Source of the DNA: Larus michahellis
Taxonomy: Eukaryota; Chordata; Aves; Charadriiformes; Laridae
DNA length: 64,000 nt
Assembly: GCF_964199755.1 (NCBI RefSeq)
Contig: NC_133907.1
Location: forward strand, 1,307,001 to 1,371,000
Reading direction: 5' to 3'
Part shown: in pieces, positions 27,051 to 42,100 of the stretch
How positions within the stretch are numbered: the first letter of the stretch is position 1
Layout of the letters: each line of letters opens with the position of its first letter
Made by a program: the position numbers and the translations under genes
The notes under the pieces: model-generated
Database searches by the model: none
Seen by the model: only the letters and a program-made list of their open reading frames with translations
Told to the model about the DNA's origin: nothing

Positions 27051-27125
27051 TTACTTCAGAATTCTATCTTCTCCTTGAAACAGTGTCTGCAATCCTCTGC
27101 GAACATTACACAGTTCCTCTTCTTG
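27051..27125 (-). CDS. SYCP2: SYCP2 coding exon 44 (stop)
   Basis: Acceptor ctgcacag. Encodes QEEELCNVRRGL, then QTLFQGEDRILK and TAA. The EELxNVRR block matches the mammalian C-terminus, but the tail differs. Confidence 0.93.
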   Translation of the reverse strand, partial: QEEELCNVRRGLQTLFQGEDRILK

Positions 27126-30100
27126 CTGTGCAGAAAGCATTACATTGATCACATACTTTAAATAAAATCTTCCTTTCTTTTTTTAAGTATAATTCTGATA
27201 CGTAGTATACGCTGCTTTTAACATATCAAATACGATACTTTTCCATGTCAACCTTCAACATATTAAGACACAGAGCTAAAAGAGTATACCCACATCTACC
27301 TGCTGCTTTTAATACCCAGATAAAGTATAACATGTCGGTAATACTTGGATTCTGACTCATTTTTATTTTTGATAGAGGACCAGAAATTACAATTTTTAGT
27401 AATTTAGTGTTCAAACAGCTATACTTAAACAATAAATATAAATGAGGACAAGATAACTTCATTTACCATTTCTTTAAGAAGTTTCTCTTGGAGTCCTTTT
27501 ATGTCTTCTTTCATCAGACGCATCTATAAGGAAATATCAAATGCATCTTCTCTGCTTACAGTTGGTAACCCATTTTCAAGACAATTACATCCCTAAATGG
27601 TCTATAACTGAGAGACGCAGATGCACATGCATCCACCTGCCTAAGGAAAGGGACGCGGCTTTTAAATTTGTTCTTTCTTGGGTGATTAACACTGGTGAAC
27701 AAAGCCACGGAATACAGAATAAGTCTTGCATCCGTTTTCCAAATAATTGCACACACCTTCTAATGAGTGAAGTCTCAGCCTAAACCACTCAATATTGTTA
27801 CATTAACAGATATTTTATGACAATGAAAAACTACAAAAATACTTAATTGGCATTAATACAATGCTGAGGAAAAAGACTTTCTTTGGAAAGAGTCAATACT
27901 TCTATCTGTTGGTAAAATTGAAGAATTATTAAAACAAGAAAGAAACAAAAGTTCCCCATACCTCTGAAGTAAAAATATGTTCTTCATAGTCAACAGTATG
28001 GTAGATGTTCTTTTCAAATGAAGATTTAAGAATCTGAATTCTGAAGAAATAAAAGGCAGTTCTAACAGCTTTGCTACATATGAACTTTCAACACATATTT
28101 ATGAATGCATCCCATTGTTTGTAGTTTATTTGTACTTAAAAGCACGGATAAATATTACCATCATCGTTACTACTGGAATAGTCCCTAAGGTATGTGGAGA
28201 AATTCAGATGGAGAATAATTACATTTTCAATCTCATTTTCCCATCTCATCTATATCACTATTTTATGGATGAGAGAAATTGCAGAGGGAATAGTAGCTGG
28301 CCTAATTTATACCTCAAATGAACAGAGCACAAGTCTCATCCTGGGATTAAGGAAGCCTACTAACCTCTGCTGTTCATTTTTCATGTATGTACTAAAAGTA
28401 TGCGTATGTTTTTTCCAAAAGGTCTGGAAAGAAAAATATTAATAGATCATCAATAGGAACTCGTATTTTCTGAACTGACTAATATCTAATATGAACAAAA
28501 TAACACACAACCACTGACTCAGCACACAATGGGTGGGAGTTACAGTCACCACAGGTGCTTGGAAAAAAAAGAAACGCTTAGCTGGCAAGATGAGGCACTT
28601 CAGGAGTTCTTTTTTCATGGAACCAGTTTCACCAAAAATATGTTCTGCATAACAGTTTCAAAACAATGAAAAAGAATATGCATGGCATTTTAACCAGACT
28701 TTCCATACAATTTAAGCCATGCCTTCAGAGTAAAAGAAAAAAAAGAAAATTTAAGTCTTGTGTTTACGTGAGTATTTGTATATTGATTTTTACATTACAG
28801 CAAGTAGCAGACCCATAATGTCAACTGGCTTGTCGTAGAACACACAGCAAATCAGGTTCAACGGTCTACAAGCTGTTCCTGAGAGCCAGGCCGGCTGGAT
28901 GAAAGGCTCATGAAGCGGGGTAAACAGCCCGCTAAAAGCAGCAGTAGTAGTAGTTTAGTCGAGGAAGAAAAACATATAGTGTTGATCTAGAAATTCTAAG
29001 ACCACAGCATTAGCCAATCCCAACACTTCAAATTCATTATTTGAAATATGACCCAACGTCAAGCACAATGATAAAGGCTTTTTAAAACAGAATTAATGAT
29101 CTAAAGTTAAAGTGGTATCAGTAATCTATGGGTTCCATAAGAACTTGTTTTTCTCCATGATCAAGCAATTAAAATACAAACCGAGAATTCTTTTTCCAAG
29201 TTTTTCAGGGACTGAGAATCTTTTTCAAAATTCTCAAGTTCCTCAAGGAGAGCAAAATGAAATTTGTCCAGCTGCCTGATCCTACCAAAACAAAATGCGT
29301 TACTTTTAGAAGGTATTCATTGCATTTTAAGGGTGTTTTAAAATAAATCTTTTGTTACAGACCTGCATTCGTGAAGCTGGTAACTCATTGTTGTCAAATG
29401 CTCATGGGCAGCTCTTAATGATTGCTTAGTAAAATGATCCATTTTCTGTGAGCGGCTCTATGAGGATGTTTTAACATTAAATTCAGATTACTTGCACTTT
29501 AGGAAAAAACCCACCTGTAGTATGTTTAGTACTGTAATTCCTTAGTATCACAGAACATACTGAGCAAAAAACCTTTTTTTTTTTTATTATCTCCCTATCC
29601 TTTAAGGAAAATCTTTCTACTAATGAAATGTAAATAAACACAGGGTTTATGTTTAGGTAAAATTCTACCTAACTTAATTAGAAGTACATTATTTGAAAAA
29701 TGCATTGCCTCAAAATAGAGAAAGTACACATGAAACAAATGACATGTGCCTACAGCTGTCTTAGATGAACAAATGCATTATTCACACTCAAGTTTTCCTT
29801 TTTGCAAATAAATTTCATTCATGGGTTTGACAATTTGAAAAAAAAAAATCAAGATGCAGTATGCTCATTGCTTTAGATACATAAGCTTCTTTTGAAACAA
29901 CAGACAGGATAAAAAATAAAACAGACCTGGGGGGGGGGGGGAGAAAAAAAATCATTGGAGAGTAAGGTACGTAGAGGAATTGAAAATGGCATAAAACCAA
30001 ACTTTAAGTTCTATGCACGTGGCTGTTTTCATGTCCTTTTAAGCAAATTCTGTGGTGTAAGACCAGCTGTCATTCATATGCGTGTGCAGCCACCCAGACA

Positions 30101-33100
30101 ACTAATATTGTATACGAAACGCCTTGCCTCAATTTTCTTCGTAAATTCTTTTTGGAGCTTCTGACATACGCTGATAGTTGAACAGCCAGGTTCCCAGATC
30201 TCTCCATCCAAAAGAGACATGTCATTTACAGATACAGTAGATACGCTTTCAGACACTGAAGAGAAGTGAAAGATAATGCCACAATTCAATATGAAAAAGC
30301 ATCCTAGCTGAAGTTACAACAGGGCCTAGAGCAGCTTTGTTATACATAGATTAATTTCACCAATAAGATGGCTGAGACCAGTTTCTCTTTTCGTATCAGT
30401 TTTCTGACTTTTTAAATGGATACAGTCTCTAAATATTTAAAATTTCGGTTTTTTTTTTAACATATAAAAAACTTTTTTATGGATACTATCTTTTCTTGTT
30501 AAAACTTTTATTTGTTATGTTATTTTAAACTTTTGCACATCTATAGTCAACTTTCACTCCATAACTAACCTCTGTAAGTAACAGCATCATCTGTTTTAAA
30601 TAATTTTCTAGGCTGTAACTTTGTTCTTCTCTTTCCTTTCTTTTCCTCCTCTTTGCTTGTTTCTACTTCATCAGAATTGCTTTCTGTGTCACTGTGGTAC
30701 CTTCGTTTGAGAAATGTCTGTATAGTTGGTCCTTTAATAAATATGAAAATAATACTTAATTTTAGGATTATTTAGAACAATGACATGGGAAGATGGCCCT
30801 TTGGATCCACACTCTAGGATTATGTGTCTTGGCTTTAAAACTGGAGGGCGTGTTCAGCAGATAGGAGAACTCGATGCACCTGAAGAGCAGGATTTGAATG
30901 GAACACAGAACTCTGACTCATGCAAGACTCGCTCATTAGAAGAGATTCACCCCAAGTTCTCTTTTCCTCATGATGCATTATCCCCACTTTTCTCCAGTAT
31001 CAGTGGGAATGCTTCTAACTCTTTCTTGAGAGCACAACTAACTCTTCACAGTAACTGCATTTTGGAGCCCAATCTTCGGGTTTTCTGGGGGTACTTAAAA
31101 CAGCAGAGAAAATGAGAAAAAGAGTAAAAGTGGAGTAGTACTGAAAATCTAGAAGAGAAAACAAGATTAAAAAACTTGGGCCATATTTTTATGCCAAATA
31201 AACATTTTTCTTAACCTTTATGGATACACATCAAAAGCCTTTTGCTTTAAATCAAATGTTTGTACCTGACTCAGGTATGGGGCCATAAGGTTCTTCACTG
31301 CCACTGGTAACAGACAATGGAGATCGTGGGACACACTCCTAAAACAAAAGTCACTGATTTATTAGCTTCCAAATTAGCTTCCACTTTTGGAAGTCTTAAT
31401 CAGAAATCCACATTTATGTTGCTTTTCATTAAACTAGGGACATGAACACAACTACAGTAAGAAAAACAAACCAAAAAAACCACTACACGAATTACTACTA
31501 GGTCTCATTAGATGACAGAATAAACAAATTCTTCACCATACTAATAATTAATGATAGCAATAAGTCTAATGATCAATAAGGTCTAACCATTTCTTGCAAT
31601 AGGTCACAAACAGAATTATTTCTTAAAGGAGTCATTAATGCTTTTTTCACCAGAAAAAGTACTTACAAGAAGTGCTTTGAAGGTATACAGCAGTTTTTAT
31701 TTATTTGCCAATGCTACAATAGCTGTTATATTGAGTAGTACATCAACGCTAAACCTACGAGAGCACTTTCTCACCTCAAGAATTTTTCCATGCAGAAGTC
31801 ACTACTCTTTAATTTGTGAAAAATCATTTATTTTTTATTGAAAGTCAAGAAAAAAAATTAATCCCTGTTATTTTTTAAGATATTAATTATAACTGATTTT
31901 GTTGGGATACAATTCTTTCCTTGTATGCATATGATAAAGAATTCCCTAATTTATCTCAAATATTTAAAAATCAATAGTAGGATTTTCCAAGGTCACAAGT
32001 AAACATTATATATAGTGTTTAACATTAAGAAAGATGCATTTCCCTTAAACCACACCACCTGTAAAGTAGACGAAACAGACAAAAACCTGCAGCTCTCTTC
32101 TGAGGAGCAAAGGCTTTAGTAACATACCTCCTCTTTACTTCTGGCGACAGGTTTAGTGATATCTTGTAGTTTTCCTTTAATAGAAAGTATGTCTGAAAAG
32201 CCGTGTCTGAAACTTGAATCTTCATTATTGTCGTGTGTTTCAGATACTGATCCCTTTGTATGTTTTCCACTGACAGTTTTGTACGTTGTTAAGCTGAGCT
32301 ACACATTAACAAAAAAAAAAATCATTATTGAAAGGAGATGTATAAAAGCATAGAACAGCTGGCAGCTGAATGGAGCAATTTCAGTTAAAATAACTGTAGA
32401 CTAACTTCAGTATTCTTACCAAAGATGCTTCAGTTAAAACTGGTGAGAAACTTTTATTTCCAAATGTTAACTTTCTAACAGTCACCTCAGGGGACTGATT
32501 TAGACATATACTTTGAATATTATTTTTTTGCAGATAGAGATTATTGGGAGAGATCCCTTCCTCAAAGTTTAACACTTCCGTTTTTTCTGGTGTTAACTCC
32601 TGAAGACCAGGTGATCTTTCACTACAAGTGAGCTCTTGAGGAACATCTCCTTCTGATACCCTCTCAGCACCTAGAAAACAGTTGTTTGTGTCAGCATGAG
32701 GAATGAAAGTTCGCAGAGGTAAGTGGAAGCCCCCCATTGCTAACTGTTCCAACTCTAGGTATTTGCAAGTCTCATACGTGTGGAATGGTACTTCAAGTGT
32801 CGGCTTGCCACACTTGCACGTTTTGTACCCTCCGCGCTATTTTAGTGGTTACCAGATTCATTCTAACACTTATGTATTGCACTTCTGTATTATGCTGACG
32901 TCAAATAACCGCGCCAACCTTAAATACACTTCCTTAAATTATGTGGTACGCACTGAATTAGCAGCTATTAACTTATTTTAAAAGCATGAAATAAACGTAA
33001 AATTGTACTATTGTGATAATCCTCATTTAACCTCCAACTTTTGATACGGAATTGCTATAAATTAAAAGTCAAAATACATACATCTCATTGTCTCAAGAGA

Positions 33101-36100
33101 TGCAGGACTCTCAGATGAAGGCACTTCAATTTCCTTTTCTTTTGCAGAATTCTTTGGTTTAATAAATGCTTTATGTACAGAGTTAGCTACTCTCTTTGGC
33201 TGCATAGATAGAATATTCTGGAGTTCCTTTTGCTGAGTATCATCCTTGTTTTCCCCATTCATATGTTTCTATTAAAATACAAAGTTTACATAAACATTAT
33301 TTGTAAACATACCGGAAATGTGTATATATATGCAGGTAAAGAGCATATTATCTATATGTACCCTTGAACAGGGAACATCATTAGAAGTACTTAAATTCAT
33401 AAGGCTATCAGGTGTTCAAATCTCAACATGCATTGAATTTGTTTAATTCAGCACCCAAATTTCTATTCTTATGAACTTCTTAACTACTGGAGGCAATTAC
33501 CAATGCTTCAGGATTTCATCAATGAAGTTTACAGACCTATCCGCATACACTGAAGTGTTATGCTAAGAGAATGAAAGTGTTTTAACACCAACACCATTGC
33601 TTAATTTACTAAAAATTCCACTTGGATATTCAGCAAACACATTGATATACCCTCTACCAAGTCAGCATTTTCTATTGTATGCAGATTATGCTTACATTAT
33701 CAAAATCATCTTATCCAAAAGAAAAAATTTGGCTCACTAAAACCTCCCATTTAATAGACATTTTCAAAATACCGGTAAGTTTTCAAAATAAAGGACACAG
33801 TAGTTCTTTGCAGCAGAGTAAGTTTCATAAATAGAAACTGAAATACTATGATGACTGAGAAGGTTATTTAGGACTGATTTTCTTAGCAGCTAAATACTCA
33901 TTATTAAAAAAGGGCACTGCTAGAAATAATCAAGAAAATTAGTTTCCACTTGCTCATGTTGGGCACTTAAAATTCAGGAGTACTAAGTACAAAGTAGACC
34001 AGAGTTTATTTTGAAAAATACAGCAGAAGTGGATTTTTAAGAATAAAGTGCAACTTTATACCTGTATTTTTGATTTCTCCTCCTTAGAGTTGCATGCTGA
34101 AGATTTCCTTTCACTCTCCGACTCTGAACTGGAAGGCTCTTTGTAATTTTTTGCTAATGCTGCTCTTCGAGGTCGTTTTTGTCTGATGGTTTGTTCTATT
34201 GTTTCATCTGTTCTTGAATCCTGTTTTTTACATTTGTTTCTCTTTGGAAGAAAACAAACATCTTCAGTTTATATCAGAATAATTAATAAACATATAAGAA
34301 TAAATGGCAAGTAACTTGGTTTATTTACTTGAAATCCATTATTTCAGAACAACTAAAGAAGTTTAACATTACCAAAGCCCAGAGAGTGTACTAAGTATTT
34401 TGGGAAGGTAATTTTCACTGTAGGGTACTGCACTGTAGTGCAGTCAGGAATGTAAGAGTGAAAAAAGCGAAGAGGCAAAATAAATGCCATTTTTGAACTA
34501 CAGCAAAGCTGATGTGGGTTTCCAAAGCTTGCTCTCTGAAATATGTGCACGTTTAAATTAGACAGTAACTGGTTTGAAACAGGACAAAACCAAAAGCCTG
34601 CAGAGTGAGCAGGAACCAGTATCCTTGATCATTACCTGTGCACTGACGACCTTAACCTCTAGCCCAGAATCAGTCTTCCCTTCTATCTGTCGCCCTGCTA
34701 CATCCCAACTACCGCCACTCTCTACACAGCAGTCAGTGTTCAGAGATAGAGCAAAGCATGTTCTCACTCAAAATACGCCTGGGACCTGACGTTTGAGGGG
34801 ATGTGAAGCTTAAGTACGATGCTTCTCAGACTAGGAGAGATTACAGTTCTTGCCTCCTGCTCTTTGAGAAGTGCTCTACGCAAAACGTACGCTTTCCCAG
34901 CCTCCTCATAGCCAGGGTCAAGTCTACTAGTGACTTCCTGGGCTTCAGATGCTCCCCATCGAAGGCTACGCAGTAGTGGAACCCTACCTCCTCAAAGCAG
35001 GCACTTTGAACTTGCTTGGGTAGAGCTGGGGAATTTTGCTACTAACAAAGGACACTTTTTAGTAAGTAGAGATTCAACACTGGGCAGTTAAGTCCTCTTC
35101 AGTTTTAATATACATGGACTAGACATAACCATCAATACCTACATATGGTGATCATATCTTCATATGCATGATTTACATTGAGTGCATGTATGTAGCTTTA
35201 AGCTATGGATGTTAAATTTGAATAATTATTGTACAGTCTGAGAGACCAAAGAATAGTCTGGAGGGGACAGATTTTGGGGTTTTCTGACATTTTTGTTTTT
35301 TAAACTGTGGCTTACAAACATCTCAAGTACCTTCCATTAACATGTTCATAATCTCTTATAATTTTTTATACTTCCAACTTTAATACGCTTACAATATTTT
35401 GCAATTATTATTCTTTATTAACATCTGTAACATTTTTGGTTTTGCTGTTTCACTATATTACATACATTCATTTAAAGAAATTATAATCTTAAAGGTATTA
35501 AAATTCAATTAAGCACATTAGACACAAGAAAACCCTTGCTGAAAAGCTAATGGCATATTCAATGGAGCAGATGGCTATTAAGCAGTAAATAGACATAATC
35601 AATAGTTTTAAGCAACAAAACTTACAGAAGCATCAATGTATAATAATCTTTCTTACTCATAGCTAGTATGCCTGAAACACTAGCTAAATGCTACATAAAA
35701 AGAATGTAGTACCTGAAAAGAACAAACTGAATTAAACAAATGATCTTGAAATAAGCATGGAGAAATGTCAAATATTTATGAAAAATTATTTTTAAATTAT
35801 TTCAGGAGTAAGACAAGACATTTTGAATATGTATTACAAGTCTAGTTGCAAATTTACATTTACCTTTTTCTTATTGGCATTTTTGCCTTTAGGTTTCTCC
35901 ATGTGGCAAGCAGGTTCAGAGAATTTATCTGCTGTTATAATACATAAAGTTAGGAAAAAATTAGCAAAATAGACAAATGTTTGACATTTAAGAGTTTTAG
36001 CTGTAAAAATCAAAGAATTACTACATGCCCACAAACTTACTGATTCAGTAAACTGCTTTCAGCACGTTATTTTAAAAAGCCAAAGTTTTTTTTGTTGACA

Positions 36101-39100
36101 ACAACCTCTGCCTGTCCTATCCTCCAATAATTTTCCGTGTTAAAATACAGACTTTTTGGAAATTAATCCTTATGCTTGCAAATAAGACAACAGAAATATA
36201 TCATATCTGCAACACAGCACATCACATGCTGTGCAGTGAATATCTATGGACAAACTTATTGCAGCATTCTTAAGAAATACGAAAAAGAGTTTCTTACTTT
36301 TGTCTGTGCTTATTGGTTTCCCTAAGTTTTTATTTCTACTGTAGTCAGTTAACTGGGCTTTAGATTTTCTATTTGATTCCTGTAGCCAGCTAATGTCTGT
36401 CTTGCTGTCATCAGCTCTATATTCTGTGTCTGTGTCACTAAAGAGATGCTTCTTGTTTTGGTTGTTTCTAGTCTACAAAAAACAAAAAAGTTCTTAAGTT
36501 ATCAATCTATTTTTAATATACCTTTCACTTACATAATTGGTATTTAGAGGCAGGAATACAAGATATGCTGATCCACAAAAATCTGAGCCTTACTTTTTTT
36601 CTTCCTTTCACTTCAGTGCTGGTTTTCCTGTCATCTGGGTTCCTTAATCAGAAAAAAACCAAACACCTTTAAATGATACATTTAAAAATACTTGTTCTAA
36701 ATCTTTCTACTGTTCATGTGATACATGGATTAAGGATTCAAACAAATGTACCTACTTTTGTTTTCACATCCATTTAGGAGGTATCTGTTTACCTTAAAAC
36801 GTAAAGGATGTGCTTATTTGCTACTGATCAGTAAGAACACCCAGTAACGACACGTCCCTCTGATCATTACCAAAACACCGCCCCCCTCTTTTCTGCTCCA
36901 TGAAGAGAACTAAAGACATTCTCTTCATGGAACACATTCCCTCCTGTTTAACAGCTTCCCAAAGGAAAATCATAACACAGCCTAGGAGGCCACAACAGCT
37001 ATGTTTATTGTTTGAAAAAACAACACAGTGAAGACGTTATTGTCACGCATACATTCCTTGGATTTTCACAACGGAATGCTGGAGAATGCAGCCAGTACTA
37101 TTCTTGATGATTATCGGCAGACTAGGACACAATGTAACATCCCTACCCTTTTTTGTTTGGATCTGTATGAACACTCAGTTCAGTAACATGCAATTCTGGG
37201 ACCTAAAAATGTAAATAAATTAGAAACAAATGAAAGGTTTGATTTGTTATAAAACTTAAAAAAAATCAAACTGGCCATCAGACAGTAACAGCTAAGGGCT
37301 TTCTTGCTCAGTTTTTATATTCAGCAACTAAATTACAATGATTAATTTCTATCTTAGAAATTATTTAACAACAGAGCTGATGTTTAAAACCAACTGGAAC
37401 TGACTGAAGCTTTCGATATCTCAAACTAATACATTAGTTTCCATCCACTTTGCTTCCCTACCTTCACCAATTCAGCAGGCTCCTCTGAGCCACAAGCAGC
37501 AAAACTATCTTTTGTTGTTTTTTGTTTGTACCTTTGCTAGATTTTCTTTTTACTCAAACATCTGGGCAAAGATGTCTTTACAATAGCGCTTTGAGGATAA
37601 TGGGAGAAATTGAAAGATAATGATACTCCTAAAAAACTCTTTTATTCTTAATTCTGGAAAACATCATAATATCTTTAAGTCGCCAGAACCTTAGGATAGC
37701 AAATACCATTACACATTTGAAAGGGATGGAGGTATTTACGTGGCAAACGTTTTTCCCCACTTAGATCAGTGACATAATTTGAAATTTTAGATGTTAAGTA
37801 TACTTTCAGTAGACATAATTTAAGTTGACTGAGCTCCTTTATATTCTATTCATAACGTATCAGTTTCAGTTATAGTCTTACTCCAAGCTTTATTGTAGGC
37901 TCATCAAACCCACTGATGTTAAAGTTGTAGACATCATCCCTGTCAAACAGACACACAGATCAATTTTGTGACTGAATTAATGAACAAATTAATGAACATT
38001 TCACAGAGTTAGGTATGGGTAATTAGAAATTCTGTTTGAAAATGTTTTAACTACTTACATAATACGACTAGCAGTTACATTAAGAAAAGTAGTGGTTGTC
38101 GGGTTTCTATGCTGAACTTCTTCCTATACATAAATAAAAAGTTAACTCATATGTCAAATTTGGAGGATGCATTCATGCACCCTGTCATCTCAAAAAGCAA
38201 GGAACATCTGAAAAACCCTAGCAGCTGCTCAGACTTCCACTTGACTAGCAAGAGTACAATATGGCAAAAGGGGACAAGAGCTAGTAGAAAATAAATCTTT
38301 TAGAATTTAACCTTTAAGGATACCAACAAAGCCTCACAATTTCCCCCCCCCCCCAAACACTAAGACTAATTTCTGTGTCTTGGCTATATCCCATTTAAGG
38401 ATTCTATAATCGCATTTACTATAATATTTTTATTCTAAATATTTAGCATTGCCATGTTCAAAAGGAGCAGATTCAATTATATAATTTGTAAACAGAAATT
38501 AATTTGGGCTTCACTGGCTGATAGTTACCTGTAAAAATATTCCATATAAGTAAATATATAATAAGTATTTTAAGTATATAGAGTCAATGTGTAATTAACA
38601 TTAATGTCTACAGGTATTTTACATTCAGTGGTTTGTGAACTTTAGCTTTACATCTACTAGCTACCACCACATATGTACATGTATCTGATATGAAAAAACA
38701 CTCCAAAAAAAAGCAATATGTTACCTTAGAGACACTGGATTTATTTAAATGTGGCCTAAAAAATAAGGATACATTCTGTTAAATGCTAATTAGAATATAT
38801 GCATTGGAATACTGCTTATATAAATAAAAGCCTTATCAAAACACAACAAACTTATTCAGGCATTTAAATACAACCCAAGTGGATTAAGAGATCAGCCCCT
38901 TTCATTTTTGTGCTCTAGAAAAATTCATTCCGGATCACACAGCTATATTGCAGGTTCTCACGTCTTCCAAGTCCCCATCCAAAAGGTTTAACAGGTGACA
39001 TAGCTTAACTATTCCAGTCCTTTGTCACCCAGTTACAATCAAACAGCACGTAATCATATATAAAACATATCTCCAAGACTCAGTTCCAGCAAGGTAAGAC

Positions 39101-42100
39101 CAACGTTCTTATTTAAGATTTTTTAAATTTAAACTCTCTAACAGTCAGCTCTTTCAGGAAGAGAGAACTAGGAACTTTGGATTATCAAAAAAATTGATGA
39201 CAGAATCCAAGTTTGGCCCCCAAACCATGACAGCAGCATGGAGACACCCAACGTATGCAGTGCCCAGGAACTATCCCAGTTAATTTCTCTCCATGAAAGG
39301 CATTGTGAGTGAGGGAATGAGAGAAAGACCACTGAAGAGAGTTTCTAACAGCCTTTGTAGTTCTGTCAACCACTGGCACTATTTGATACTAGTCTCCTAC
39401 TCTTTGGAAAAATAAGGTTTATCATTAGTGAACAAATGATTCAGATGAAAGCCGCATGTGAAATAACTGTAGACAGAGGAGTGGATCACAAAGCCACATG
39501 CACACAAAGAACAAGCACAAAAATAAATAGTTCACATCATACCTGTTAAAATCCAAGGAGTATCTTGGTTTGCTTTTCTCATCAGTCTTCACTTTGTATC
39601 TGTCACTAATTTTAGTGATTAGTGATTTTGTTGCATCTGTCATCTCTTTAGACTTTGTTTTCTATAAAAACAAGAGCTTAAGACTCAACTTTGAACCCAT
39701 TAAACAGAAGGGCAAAGCTGCAAACAGAATTACAGGTTCCTACCAATCACCTGAACTTCATTAAATGCCTTCTAGATGTACTAAATCACATTCCTTTGAA
39801 TACCATTTTCCCTTGCGTTGCCCAAATAGGGAGCAATAAAACATCATTTTAGCAGATATTTTTTTTTAAATGTTATGATTTTGTGTACTATAACATTCCA
39901 AAGTGAATGAAGAAGTGCATGAGAAGTGCAAGTTGATGCTTATTTAAGAATCTTTTTTTTAAAAAATTATTTTTAAAAAGAAATTCAGAATAAACTAATC
40001 TTAAACAGGTGACACTGAAAAAACAGTGAAGCTGACATTATTTAATTCACTCGGTATTAGTGGAAATTCAGTTAAAAACAAGTTTGTGACTAAATGAACG
40101 TAAAATACAAATTCTGAAACACTGAAAGTTTGACAATTCTCTTAACTGCAAGTCAAAGAAATGAAGGTAAGAACCTCTCACCATCTTTGATTGTTTTGGA
40201 TTTGCAGTCTCTTTTCTAAAGAGATCAGGTTCCTCTTTTGTAGCATCAGAATGCAAAGATGTTTCAGACACTCTTCCTGAAAGAAATGTTTCAAATGATG
40301 TGTCAGTAGTAGTTTAAATACTTTCCCCTTCTGTAATTAACAGTTTCTGTTCCAAATGATTAGCACTCTGATGTCTACTAAGTATTTTGCAGTTTTCTTT
40401 CCTCATGGTATCAATTTAATTTTCTTGGGTTTCTTCTCTCTTTTAATTTCTTTGTTTATCTGGGGAGATCCTTCAAAAAATTGAATAAAAAGCTTTTTGT
40501 TTCACAGGTCTTCCACTAACAATACAAACTAGTACAGGGGAAAAAAATAGGGCTGCAGGTTAAAAATTCATCTGAAACATTTTAAACACTAAGAGTTAAC
40601 AAAGCGTGAACATAACCTGGATGGGATGTATGTGTCAATGATGGATGTAGCTTTTGCTTGTCACCAGTTGTTATATTCTGCTCAGGAACAGAGCATGCTC
40701 TTTTCTTCAACATTTTGGTTTTGTCAAAAGAACTCTCCAAAAGACCAGACAACCTAACAAAGACAATAGCATATTATTATCAGTGAATTGCAGAAAGTGT
40801 CTTTATTATAATAAATATGCATCACAAATGAGGAATATAGTGATACCTTGTAGATATCAATGCATTTTACATTGGTACCCAAGCCTGTTACCATCGTTCA
40901 GTTAACCAATGCAGTGTAAAATGGCAAACCTTCAGAAACAACATATATTTTTAAGTCAACTTCAAAGAGGCAACAATATGCCATGGCCATCATTAAACCT
41001 TGAACCTAGATAACTGCGGTGTGTCAAATCTACGACTTTTTATGGCACAGCTCACTTATGTAAACCCATATGTCATTTGTGTTTTACCTTCTGATATCAT
41101 CTGAAAGAATTACTCTCCTTGTTACTGCCAAAACTTACTTAAACTCATACTCTGGTCTTGTTAATGAGTACTATTTTCACAAACAGATTAACCAATTTAA
41201 AGTCAAAATGAATAGTATTGTTCATGAAGTAGTCTTAGCAAATACATGGCTACTGGTTTGGTGCCATGAACTTCAGAATAAATTAAAAAACCCAACCCAA
41301 CACAGTAAAAGCGACCTGACTTACACACCCAACAGTTCTTAATGCAATACTCAGAGAAGACAAGACAATTAAATTTCGTCATTTTCCGAAACTATGCAAC
41401 AAAATTTAAATTCTGGCAACACTTGAAAATACTCCCTTCAAAGTGAGTGACAACAACAGTGACTTGTTGTTCTTTTCCAATACTTACAAAGGTTTGTCGG
41501 TTCTCTCTACTGGCTGAGAATCAGGAACAATATCTAACGCATCATCTAAATGAGACATTAATTTGGTATCAATTATTATTACAAAAGAAATGGACAAAAT
41601 TAAAATAATTTTAAAAGTAAGGACTATCAACGCTTGTAAAATTACTTGCCTATATTTTGCTTTTTTGTGGCCTCAATTTCTGCCTCTTCTATCATTTCTA
41701 AAACTTCTTCAGCACACATTCGCTACAGTGGGATAACACCCAAAAGAAAATATTAGCATAGGACTATAAACAGTATAACCTTGTAAACTTGCATTTTCCC
41801 TAATAAAATATGAAATTATTTTTTCATTTTATACAAGTGCTGATTCCAGACCTTTTCGGGTAGTTTTGCCTCATTTCTGATACTTGACTTCCTGATCATC
41901 TTCTCAGTTTCACAAAATTCATTGTCTAGCATACGTCTTTGCTCACTCTAGAAAGCACAATAAGTAACACTGACAATTACAACCAATAAAAGTCAAAGAA
42001 GTAAAATTCTCCTAGAAAGTAACACTTGAAATATTCTAAACTACACATTCTATATGTTAAAGCCTTTTTCTAAAGTATGGCTATATCAAAAAATGCTTCA

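Noticed and set aside
32025-32270. 81-codon - strand frame starting MENIQRDQY over SYCP2 exon 35
   Set aside because: It is an alternative frame of the same exon. Only the frame containing SGKHTKGSVSETHD joins the exons on both sides in phase.
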